Source of the DNA: Gammaproteobacteria bacterium
GTDB lineage: Bacteria; Pseudomonadota; Gammaproteobacteria; Steroidobacterales; Foliamicaceae
Direction of reading: 5' to 3'
Length of the DNA stretch: 34,578 nt
Assembly: GCA_011523505.1 (NCBI GenBank)
Contig: WTGP01000016.1
Location: 1-34,578 of the forward strand
Of this stretch, positions 8,015 through 15,749 are shown piece by piece; position 1 is the stretch's first letter; each line of letters opens with the position of its first letter. The notes beneath the pieces were generated by a model. The model was not told the DNA's origin and made no database searches. It was given only the letters and a program-made list of their open reading frames with translations. The translations under genes and the position numbers were made by a program.

Positions 8015-8152
8015 TCAATTCAACTTATCCAGCCTATTACAAAATCCCTTCAGCAATAGCAATTGACTGGTCAACAAGGCTGCTATGGCCTTTAGTTGCT
8101 TCGAGATTTGATTGAGGTCCGTGTCCTTCTTCTTTTCTTGTAATTTCTCCAT
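8015..8152 (-). CDS. Small helical protein, 45 aa
   Basis: Minus-strand ATG at 8152 gives MEKLQEKKKDTDLNQISKQL, then KAIAALLTSQLLLLKGFCNR and LDKLN. The pattern is a lysine-rich amphipathic N-terminus and a leucine-rich helix; it resembles short phage or regulator helices (ISKQL-AI-ALL). The ribosome-binding site is weak (AAGCGAC). It follows the 33-residue membrane peptide by 30 bp on the same strand. Base composition is clearly AT-richer than the surroundings. Real coding is plausible, not proven. Confidence 0.4.
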   Translation of the reverse strand: MEKLQEKKKDTDLNQISKQLKAIAALLTSQLLLLKGFCNRLDKLN

Positions 8153-8182
8153 TTGTCGCTTATGTATTTAGCGGCATTGATC

Positions 8183-8284
8183 TCATTGTCCTAAAGTAGT
8201 AACCAAAAGGACCAGCAACACCAGTAGGGCGATGACAACGATGACTGTCCGAAGACAGCCAGGTAATTTCCACGGACCGCGCAT
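8183..8284 (-). CDS. Possible small membrane peptide, 33 aa
   Basis: Minus-strand ATG at 8284 opens a 33-residue frame beginning MRGPWKLPGCLRT and followed by a pure membrane helix (VIVVIALLVLLVLLVTTLG). The ribosome-binding site is weak (GGGA, 8 nt upstream). A different frame just upstream begins MDSAEGMLNVVFAG and would join this one by a single frameshift, so the real gene may be about 50 residues and interrupted. Confidence 0.3.
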   Translation of the reverse strand: MRGPWKLPGCLRTVIVVIALLVLLVLLVTTLGQ

Positions 8285-8586
8285 ACCAATAATCCCGCAA
8301 AAACTACATTCAACATTCCTTCAGCCGAATCCATGCCCAAATATATTTCCTCTTGTTGCTATATTGTTATTTGTAAACATGGGGATTTTGGGGTAACTAT
8401 CACACTTTATACGCGGGTTGCCGGTGGCGACATATGCACGGTACTTTCTTTGTAGCCGGCAACCGGCGACTTTTAGGCTTACGTCGCGAGCGATGGCCGG
8501 TGCAGGCTGGCTGAAATAAGCAACTTCAGAACCTAGTTGTCGGTCTCAAAAGTGTGCCATTTTCGGTTGCCATTGACACACGCACT
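8285..8586. other. AT-rich intergenic stretch with one dispersed repeat
   Basis: I find no convincing gene here beyond a possible upstream extension of the small membrane peptide. It contains the repeat at 8411-8470. A motif GCCATTTTCGGTTGCCATT near 8552-8571 recurs almost unchanged at 26928-26947, beside the VapC-like gene. Confidence 0.5.
8411..8470. repeat. Dispersed palindromic (REP-like) repeat, copy 1
   Basis: The core GGTTGCCGGTGGCGACATAT continues with GCACGGTACTT and ends in GCCGGCAAC, so the ends are complementary (GTTGCCGG / CCGGCAAC) around a CATATG centre. The same unit lies inverted at 19304-19363 with about five differences over more than 50 bp. Both copies are intergenic, as expected for REP-like or miniature mobile elements. 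Confidence 0.6.
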
Positions 8587-9273
8587 TTACGTTCTCGTGG
8601 CCCGCAGAATCAGGATGCGCCCGAATAACACTCGCGTCATGTTCTGCATCCTGAAGTTACGCAAGCCGCGTGCCTTTCGCCAGGTCACAAGCCGTATTAG
8701 CGGGACAAAAAAGGCCCACGCCCACGAACTGAACCGGTAGCGGTCCACCGAAACCGCCGCCAGGTCGAAACCCGACTGCTTCAGCCGCCAGCGGTAGCGA
8801 TCCAGCGAGAAGGCGCTGATATGCTGCCGAACCGGATCGCGCACGTCCGGATCCAGCGGCGGGAAGTTGTAGAAATAGCCGGTCAGCAGGAACAGGATGC
8901 GGGACTTCAGGTTGAGTATGTTCGGCGTGGTGAGCAAGAGAGTCCCGCCCGGCTTGAGTACGCGGTGAATTTCCCGCAGCAAGGCCTCGTGGCCGTCGAT
9001 GTGCTCGAACAGTTCCAAGGCCACAACCGCATCCGCCGTTTTGTCGGCATAGGGAAGTTCTCCAGAGTGGGAAACGGGCAGGCAGGTAATGTCCGGCACC
9101 CGGAACAGCTCCGGGTGGAGGTCGCAGGCGCAGACCGTGTAACCTGCGGTGAGCAGGCGGCGCGAGAACGCGCCAGCGCCAGCGCCGACATCGATCACGC
9201 AGCTTGCGTCGGGCGGGCCCGTATGCGCGGCAAGGACGAGGAACGCGGCATCATGCAAGCCGCGCGCGGCCAT
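8587..9273 (-). CDS. Class I SAM-dependent methyltransferase (Methyltransf_11 type)
   Basis: The 228-residue protein has the SAM-binding motif I (VIDVGAGAGAFSRRL, residues about 26-40), motif II acidic residue after strand 2 (ACDLHPE), the post-motif ALELFEHI-D segment and motif III (HRVLKPGGTLLLTTPN). These mark UbiE/COQ5-like methyltransferases acting on small molecules, lipids or glycans; the substrate cannot be told. The C-terminal half is aromatic- and arginine-rich (RYRWRL, SSWAWAFFVPLIR) and may sit at the membrane. The visible start at 9273 cuts the domain close. Twenty-four bases upstream is a run of 11 C (coding sense); with one more or two fewer C, the ATG at 9317 would add a natural-looking N-terminus that includes RHDERPREMAARG. 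Confidence 0.82.
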   Translation of the reverse strand: MAARGLHDAAFLVLAAHTGPPDASCVIDVGAGAGAFSRRLLTAGYTVCACDLHPELFRVPDITCLPVSHSGELPYADKTADAVVALELFEHIDGHEALLREIHRVLKPGGTLLLTTPNILNLKSRILFLLTGYFYNFPPLDPDVRDPVRQHISAFSLDRYRWRLKQSGFDLAAVSVDRYRFSSWAWAFFVPLIRLVTWRKARGLRNFRMQNMTRVLFGRILILRATRT

Positions 9274-9296
9274 TTCCCGCGGCCTTTCGTCATGGC

Positions 9297-9307
9297 GGGG
9301 GGGGGGG
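9297..9307 (+). repeat. G11 homopolymer at the methyltransferase start
   Basis: Eleven consecutive G (C on the coding strand) lie between ATG 9317 and the annotated ATG 9273 of the methyltransferase. The two starts are 44 nt apart, so the upstream ATG is out of frame at C11 and in frame at C12 or C9. This is either slipped-strand phase variation or a homopolymer length error. Confidence 0.8.
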
Positions 9308-9466
9308 TCTCACGCATTCAGCGGGGATGAGGTGGCCGCGGGGCCAGCGTTGAACTCAGTGCGACATAGGCCGCACTCGACCCCACGGCCATTGAGCAAA
9401 GGGCATTAACAAGAACATGGTCCGGGACTTGCGTCATTGATTCCTGGCGTATAACGGCGCTGCTGA

Positions 9467-12400
9467 TCAGTCTGGTTCCATTGCGGCGGCTCGCTCGAAA
9501 ATGTGTATCGCGTCGGCCAGTTCATGATCCGAAAGGTTGGTGGCGCGATACACCAATGCGCCGTCTGGACTGGACGCCATTTGCCGCCGCTGTCCGCTGG
9601 ACCAGTCAACGCCCAGATTGTAGGCGAGCGTGTTGCCGAACCGGTCGCGCTCACCCGCGAGCGCAAAGTCGGCGACTTCGAGCGCGCCGGATTCGGGATT
9701 CCAACTCACAACGTAGTAACCGTTACCGCAAAACATGTCCACGGCGGGCAGGTCCCCGTGCGGCAGCAGATTCTGACAACCTGACAGCCGATAAAACGGC
9801 CACAAATGACTCCACGAGCGGCGCACCTCGAGATTGGACTCGACATGCAGGGCCGCAAGGGTATCCAGATGTACCGGATTGGCTGGATCGTCCGAAAGAT
9901 CGAAAGCCGCGACCGAGGATTCCAGCACGGATCCCGACTGTTGCTCCGCAGAGACAAACAGCACCGTTCCGTTTGCAGCCAGCGCTAAGTCCCTGAGGCC
10001 GCCCAGCCCATTGAACGGGCCCTGGGAGTCTCCATCGGACAGGATCTCCCGCGTCTGATCAAGCATTCCCGTCTCCGGATCCCTGGAAAACACGGCCAAT
10101 CCACTCCTGGCCACCAGGTAGAGGTGCCTTTCGTCGGGCGATAGCGCAAGATCGATCGGGTGGCCCATGGCGCCCGAAAAAGCATTCACTCCCGAAACGC
10201 CCGAAGGCGACACGCTCTGCACGAGGGTGAACCGGTCGGGCGAATCGATCCTGTAAACATCGAGGCGGACGTCTTCGGCGAACACCGCGTAAAAGTACCG
10301 CCCGTCGGAGCTGCCGGCGCCCTGAAACGGTCCCCAGGGAAACCTGGCGTCGTCGCCCGCAAGCTCGATTTCCCGTCCCGGGACCGGTGTCGAGCCCGCC
10401 GCGGGCAGCGCAAAACTGTAGCCTCCCTGGGCCAGCAGCGAAAACAGACGGTTCTCGCGCGAGTTCCACCAGAGATGTCCTTCCAGCAGCGTGTCGCCAT
10501 CCGGCTCGCTCTCGCCGGATTCCGCCGCCAGACGCCAGGCAAGCGACAACTCCCCTGTCCCGGGGTCGCGCCGAAAAACGTAAGGCCCGCTTGCGGACGA
10601 AGCGAAAAGGTAGTCGCCGCTATTGGTCATGGCCAGATTGCGCGGCGCGCGCCAGCTCTCGGCCGCGGAATCGGCTTCCAGGGCGTCCAGGGTGCCCCGG
10701 TAGGAGAGAAACGCGGGCGCTTCGACAGCGCCCCACCGCAACGTGGCCGAAGCCGCCGCGTTGACTCCGGGACGCGCCGAAAGCCGAACGTCGTAGCGCT
10801 CTCCGCCGCGCACCAGCGCGTACGCTTCCACCCGGCCATTGGCCAGAAAACTTCGTTCGCTGGTGGCAATGGCCTGTCCCGGATCGCTCGCGGCATAGAT
10901 GGAGACGATGGTCGAGAGTGGATCTTCGTCAACGCGGAACCGATACCAGCCATCGGCGGCCGGGCTCCAGTTCCACCAGACGGAATCGGTTCCGACGGTG
11001 TCGCGGGGATCCCCCGGCGCCGCGGTCGCGTAGGCCAGCCGGGCCGTAACCGCTCCGGAGGCGCCGGGTATGCGGGCGGCGTCGGCGCGGCTGTCGTTGG
11101 CGGGCGTCTCGCCCCATGTCAACGCATCCGGCTGGCTTAAGTTGTCGCTCAGAACTTCGGGCGCGCGCCCCAGGGCGATCCAGTAGCGTGTGTTCGCGTC
11201 GGCGTTCAGCACAAGTGAATCGCCGCCTTGCAGCGAGCCGATGAACCTCAGGTCTTCGAGCGTATCGCCGACGAAGAAGCTGAGCCGAAATGCCGAGCTT
11301 CCGTCAATCCTGAAGGTGTACCGGCCGTCTTCGGGAGCGGTCCAGCTCCACCAGCCCGTGCCGATCCCTGTTTGGGCAGGCTCCCCAGGCTCAACGGTGT
11401 AAAACCCGTCACCCCATCCCTGCGAACCGGATTTACCCAGGATGCCCTCAGGTCCCTCAAGTTCAATGGCGTTCTCGAATAAATCGTTCTGCCGGGTGTT
11501 GCGGGTGATTTCCCGCCACGTAAGGGTAAAACGTGTTCCCGATGCGTCGGCGGATCGCGACGCCACGCTGATCCGATAGGTTTCCCCGGCCTTGGCGGGA
11601 AAACCCGCTTCTTCCCTTGGCTGGGTCCAGGAAACCAGCCTCAGTTCATCGATGCGCGCTCCGGTAAACACCCGCGTCACCAAATCCCTGATGTCAACTC
11701 CGAACCGCCAGAACCCGTCGCGAGGCGCCGTCCACTCGTACCAGACCGTGGCCGCGCTGCCCCCCTGGAACTCCAGCTGCTCGAGCGTCGCGCCCTCATT
11801 GGTGGATTCGAGCGTTCCGGACTCGCCATCTAGCGCCTCGGCATAGGCCAGGTCGTCGTTCGCCGGACGCTTGTCAGCCGGTTCCCACGTCAGAACCAAT
11901 GCAGGCGAATCCCAACTGTCGGTTGCGATGCGCAGTCGGTACTCGACGTCCTTCCGGGCGAAGAAGCTGATTTCATTGCCTTGCTTCTCTTGCACGACAT
12001 CGAGCGCCGCGAGGCTGTCGCCGCTGAACAGCAGGTATTCGGCCCGGCTCCACGGATCGCCCTGTTCCGCCCGCTCAATACGAAAGCGGTACAGGCCATC
12101 GTCCGGCGGCTCCCAGGTAAACCACGCGGTCCTGTGGCTCGCGGACACGAACGGCTCTCCCGGTTCCCGCGAGGCGAGCGACAGGTCAAGAGGCGTTCGC
12201 CCCGACTCGCCCGTGATTCGCGCGGACGCCGCGAATGCGTCATTCGCCGGGGCGTCAGAGTCCCGCCCCGACAGCCGCCCGCTTTCGGCAAACGCGATGC
12301 TGGCGCTGGCCGACGCCGCATTCCAGGAAGTGGCCGTCACGTGCAGCAACGGTTCTTCGTCGGGACGTTCCGGCGCGAGTTCGCGCAAGAACATAAGGCG

Positions 12401-14968
12401 CACACGGCGAGGCTCGCCCGCGGAAACCTCGCCTACCGAAATCACCGCCGGTTCGGACCTGCTCACGAATTCTTGCGGGTTCTGCAATCCGTCGGCGCGA
12501 ATCAAGACGCTTCGGCGGGGAGTCCATGCGTCGACGAGGCCCGCACAAGCCCATTCGGTTCCGCAACTCAGGTGCAGGGTTGTTCCGCTTGCGACATACC
12601 GGCTGTTTTCCACAACGGCTTCGATGGCGATGTATTCGCTGTCGGCGCCGGAGGAAACATCCTCCAGCCGCACATCCAGGCGGGGCAGCGCATCGCCGCG
12701 CTGAATCGTCCAGGCCACCGCGGCCGTAACGGATTCGCCGTAAACGTCTTCCGGAACAACCTTGAGCCTCCAGACGCCCGGCGCGGGGTCGTCGATCAGC
12801 AGCCACTCCACGTTATCGATCCGGGAGCGCGAAACATGTTCGCCGCAGGCGTCGTTCCCGCAATCCGCGCCCGGGTCGGCCCACAGATCCAGGTTGTTGA
12901 GGACCGAACGGGTGAGCGTATCGGCGGGCTGCTCGTCCCAGGTCATGGCAATGTCCAGCCGCGCGGCGTTTTCGGGCACGGTGATATCGATGTACTCGTA
13001 GCTGCCGTCCTGCGGCTGCGCGCTCGCACTGCCGATAGTCCAGCCCTCCGATCCCTCTTTCGAGAGCAGGCTGGTTCGCGCCGAAACCAATCCCAGCCCG
13101 TAGCGATTGTTGAAGCGGCCCGGACCGTCGGTGTTGTCCGCCGGTAACTGGTCGCGGCTTGCCAGCCAGGCGTCCGGCCGGATTGCGCTCGCCATGAGCC
13201 GCGCGCGCGCCAGCGCCGGCGCGTTCCTGAACTCCGGCCGCGCCTCCATCAGCAACGCGGCCACCCCTGCGACCGACGGCGACGCCATGCTCGTGCCGCT
13301 GTAAGTCTGGCGCCCCGACCGCGAGCCCCAGCCCTGCGCGGACGTCACCCCAACGCCAGTCCCCACAACGTTGGGCGCCAACCGGCCGTCCGCGGTGGGT
13401 CCGTGGCTGCTGAAGCCGGCGATGATGCCCGCGTCGTTCGCCGCGCCGACGGCCAGCGAGTTCTTGGCCGTGCCGTAATTGGAAAACCCGTGTTGTCCGG
13501 AATTCGCCTGAGCGACCACGTAGAGCTGCGTGTGCGCATACACTACCGCGTCGAGCTTGCGTTCGCCCACGCCCCGGCCGGAAAAAATCAGGTCGGTCGC
13601 CGCCAGACTCATGTTCACGATCAGGGGCTTGGCCGCGTCGGCAGCCTCGCCGCGCCACCGGCAACCGGTGGGGCGCGCCAGATAATCCATGCCGCGGCGA
13701 ATGTCCTCGCCGGAACCGTATCCGTATGCCGACAGAACCTTGCCGAACCGGAGGTGGCTCACATTCGGCGCCATGCCGGCCAGAAGGGGATCGGAGCGGC
13801 CCGCTCCGGCGATAGTGCCGAACACGTGGGTGCCATGCCCGTCCAGGTCCAGCCACAGATCCCAGTTTTCGCCCGTCACGAAACTGGCGCCGCAAACGCT
13901 CCGGCGTCCGTGCGCGATGTCCACGTGGCTGGTGTTTAGACCGGTGTCGAGCACGCCCACCGCGATGCCCGAACCGGTGATTCCGGTAAAGCGCTGCAGA
14001 GCCTCGTCGTAGCTGCGCGACGAATCCGCCCCCATGACCGGCACGGCCGAGCCGTGGTTCGCCGTTACCACCGGGACGGGCTCAACCGCCATTACGAAGT
14101 CGGCGGCAAGCACGAGATCCAGCGCCACGGCCGGCAGGTTAGCCGTGTAGCTGCGCAGGCCGCTGTCCCAGGCGCCCACGATCGCCCCCAGGTCCGACAG
14201 CGCCCGGCGGAACTCGCCCTCGGGGTCGGGCGCCATCAGCGTAATGTGGACCGGCGTAATCGACCCGGCGGGACGCGAGCGCATCGCCTCGAGAAACGGT
14301 TCGCTGACCTTCCTGGCGGCCGGCAGTACACCGGCGCCAAGCACGTCGGACAGCCCGGCAATGGACTCCAGACGGCCTCGCTCGGCCGGAAACAGAACGC
14401 GGGCGAATTCGCCCGAGCGTCCCACGAAACGCGCCCCGAGTGCGGTGAGGGCGTTCTTGAGGGCCTCGATGTCCGCACGCGGACGCAGATGCAATACCCC
14501 GAAAATGCGCTCCCGCCCGGACCGAACCGCCTGCTCCAGTATCGCGTCCGGTCCCGCACGGGGTTCAAGCCAATCCGGAACGGCGCGGACCCGGGGCGCG
14601 GGTGCGCCTGTAAGCGGCGCACGGCGCATCCGGCCGTGATAGGCGCCCAGCGTATAGCCCTCGTTCAGGACTTCAGGGAGCACCCCGTTGGGTCTTTCAG
14701 CGACACCCGAGGCGGTTTGCGGCAGCGGCCGGGAAAAGCCGCTCGGCGCTTCGCCCGCGAACGGCGATTCGGGACCGGTGCGGCTTTCCTCCGCCGTGCG
14801 TCGCAGCGTGCGGTCGATAGCTGCCTGTGCCTGTTTCTGCTTTTCGTCAACCGCGTCGATCGGCCCGGCAGGTTCGCGCGCCCCATCGGGGAAGCGCCAT
14901 AAAACGCCCGCAAGAACCAGCAACGCAACCCCCAGAATTACTGGATACGTTCGCACACCAGGATTCAC
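9467..14968 (-). CDS. Very large exported subtilisin-like (S8) serine protease with beta-sandwich repeats and C-terminal propeller
   Basis: The start is GTG 14968, 5 nt after a near-perfect Shine-Dalgarno (14974-14981); a longer frame to 15109 lacks one. The product is 1833 residues. A hydrophobic segment at residues 7-23 (YPVILGVALLVLAGVLW) is a signal or anchor. Residues about 130-310 contain two propeptide-like repeats (RIFGVLHLRPRADIEAL; ITPVHITLMAPDPEGEF). The S8 domain has Asp341 (VLDTGL), His378 (DGHGTHVFG) and Ser560 (SGTSMASPSVAG), with ANSG as the oxyanion site, so it should be active. A beta-sandwich follows, then four repeats of about 127 residues with W-x-W-P/A-DG-x-Y/W-RF motifs (about 949, 1076, 1204, 1329), like prepeptidase C-terminal domains. 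From about 1430 a lactonase/YncE-like beta-propeller runs to the end. It likely degrades protein at the cell surface. Confidence 0.88.
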   Translation of the reverse strand: MNPGVRTYPVILGVALLVLAGVLWRFPDGAREPAGPIDAVDEKQKQAQAAIDRTLRRTAEESRTGPESPFAGEAPSGFSRPLPQTASGVAERPNGVLPEVLNEGYTLGAYHGRMRRAPLTGAPAPRVRAVPDWLEPRAGPDAILEQAVRSGRERIFGVLHLRPRADIEALKNALTALGARFVGRSGEFARVLFPAERGRLESIAGLSDVLGAGVLPAARKVSEPFLEAMRSRPAGSITPVHITLMAPDPEGEFRRALSDLGAIVGAWDSGLRSYTANLPAVALDLVLAADFVMAVEPVPVVTANHGSAVPVMGADSSRSYDEALQRFTGITGSGIAVGVLDTGLNTSHVDIAHGRRSVCGASFVTGENWDLWLDLDGHGTHVFGTIAGAGRSDPLLAGMAPNVSHLRFGKVLSAYGYGSGEDIRRGMDYLARPTGCRWRGEAADAAKPLIVNMSLAATDLIFSGRGVGERKLDAVVYAHTQLYVVAQANSGQHGFSNYGTAKNSLAVGAANDAGIIAGFSSHGPTADGRLAPNVVGTGVGVTSAQGWGSRSGRQTYSGTSMASPSVAGVAALLMEARPEFRNAPALARARLMASAIRPDAWLASRDQLPADNTDGPGRFNNRYGLGLVSARTSLLSKEGSEGWTIGSASAQPQDGSYEYIDITVPENAARLDIAMTWDEQPADTLTRSVLNNLDLWADPGADCGNDACGEHVSRSRIDNVEWLLIDDPAPGVWRLKVVPEDVYGESVTAAVAWTIQRGDALPRLDVRLEDVSSGADSEYIAIEAVVENSRYVASGTTLHLSCGTEWACAGLVDAWTPRRSVLIRADGLQNPQEFVSRSEPAVISVGEVSAGEPRRVRLMFLRELAPERPDEEPLLHVTATSWNAASASASIAFAESGRLSGRDSDAPANDAFAASARITGESGRTPLDLSLASREPGEPFVSASHRTAWFTWEPPDDGLYRFRIERAEQGDPWSRAEYLLFSGDSLAALDVVQEKQGNEISFFARKDVEYRLRIATDSWDSPALVLTWEPADKRPANDDLAYAEALDGESGTLESTNEGATLEQLEFQGGSAATVWYEWTAPRDGFWRFGVDIRDLVTRVFTGARIDELRLVSWTQPREEAGFPAKAGETYRISVASRSADASGTRFTLTWREITRNTRQNDLFENAIELEGPEGILGKSGSQGWGDGFYTVEPGEPAQTGIGTGWWSWTAPEDGRYTFRIDGSSAFRLSFFVGDTLEDLRFIGSLQGGDSLVLNADANTRYWIALGRAPEVLSDNLSQPDALTWGETPANDSRADAARIPGASGAVTARLAYATAAPGDPRDTVGTDSVWWNWSPAADGWYRFRVDEDPLSTIVSIYAASDPGQAIATSERSFLANGRVEAYALVRGGERYDVRLSARPGVNAAASATLRWGAVEAPAFLSYRGTLDALEADSAAESWRAPRNLAMTNSGDYLFASSASGPYVFRRDPGTGELSLAWRLAAESGESEPDGDTLLEGHLWWNSRENRLFSLLAQGGYSFALPAAGSTPVPGREIELAGDDARFPWGPFQGAGSSDGRYFYAVFAEDVRLDVYRIDSPDRFTLVQSVSPSGVSGVNAFSGAMGHPIDLALSPDERHLYLVARSGLAVFSRDPETGMLDQTREILSDGDSQGPFNGLGGLRDLALAANGTVLFVSAEQQSGSVLESSVAAFDLSDDPANPVHLDTLAALHVESNLEVRRSWSHLWPFYRLSGCQNLLPHGDLPAVDMFCGNGYYVVSWNPESGALEVADFALAGERDRFGNTLAYNLGVDWSSGQRRQMASSPDGALVYRATNLSDHELADAIHIFERAAAMEPD

Positions 14969-14973
14969 GGACG

Positions 14974-14981
14974 CACCTCCC
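14974..14981 (-). promoter_or_regulatory. Ribosome-binding site fixing the GTG start of the large subtilase
   Basis: On the minus strand GGGAGGTG lies 5 nt before GTG 14968. No comparable site precedes the longer open frame to 15109, so translation most likely begins at 14968. Confidence 0.8.
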
Positions 14982-15134
14982 TTGCGGATTTCCGCAGCGG
15001 CAAAGTCAATCTCCGAAGCACGCGCCGAGCATCGCGTCAGTTTAATCCAGCCGGGGAAGGAAAGGAGCGCGGATTGGAGAGGGTGTTGGTGAAGTTGTTC
15101 CCTGTACAAGATCCTGGTTTAGTATTATTGCTGC

Positions 15135-15749
15135 ATGTCGCCGTTCCTTTTTCTCTCCCGGATACCCAGGTTTTCTCGAACGCGGCGTCGTTCGCCAAAC
15201 GGGGCACCGGGCGCAATGGCCGCAGCCCTTCTGCTGCTCTCGGCTCAGGGCGCGGGCGAGGATACCGGGAGCCTCAGCTATCCGGCGGACGGCCTGGGCG
15301 TTCGGTCCGTGGAGGGCCGGCAGGTCATCGTGCTGGCTTCGGGCAATGGCTCGCCGCAGAGCGCAGCCCACTCCTCGCGAACATTCGATGTCCAGTCATT
15401 TGAGACCGCTTCGCGGAGGAAACACGTTGTTACCTTTCAGGGCCGAACCTACCGCGCATCCACCCCGCTGGAAGGGCCCTGGTCGCTGGTCGTGTTTGAT
15501 ACCAATCGGAGGAAGTTCGCGTCGCTGCTGCCGAGCATACGGGTCGAGCTGGAGGGCGGCGTTGACCTGAACGCGATTGCGAAAGCGCTGGATGCGACAG
15601 AAGTGACCGTGTTTGATTCGCTGGGATTCGCCTACGTCGATCTGCCCGATGGTTTGCATCCCGCTGACGCCGTGGACCGCGTGCATAACCTGAACGGCCA
15701 GCCGCGCGCGGCGATGCGCCTGCGCCGCCCGAGGGTGCAATGGAGGTAA
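15135..15749 (+). CDS. Stand-alone subtilase propeptide-like protein
   Basis: The 204-residue product has an arginine-rich N-terminus and a short hydrophobic core (MAAALLLLSAQGAG), giving a signal peptide from ATG 15135, or from ATG 15216 as a shorter alternative. The C-terminal 90 residues (IRVELEGGVDLNAIAKALDA, then LGFAYVDLPDGLHPADAVDR) match the compact alpha/beta pattern of the I9-like propeptide found at the N-terminus of many secreted S8 proteases. Here it is a separate gene whose stop overlaps the start of the following subtilase, which shows no such segment of its own. The inferred job is folding chaperone and temporary inhibitor acting in trans. It is divergent from the large subtilase, 166 bp away; a TATTAT box near 15122 may serve its promoter. 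Confidence 0.62.
   Translation: MSPFLFLSRIPRFSRTRRRSPNGAPGAMAAALLLLSAQGAGEDTGSLSYPADGLGVRSVEGRQVIVLASGNGSPQSAAHSSRTFDVQSFETASRRKHVVTFQGRTYRASTPLEGPWSLVVFDTNRRKFASLLPSIRVELEGGVDLNAIAKALDATEVTVFDSLGFAYVDLPDGLHPADAVDRVHNLNGQPRAAMRLRRPRVQWR

Noticed and set aside
12813..13895. 360-codon minus-strand frame within the large subtilase
   Set aside because: It lies in another frame of the same strand as an S8 gene with complete motifs; its Arg/Gly-rich composition is typical of GC-rich shadow frames.
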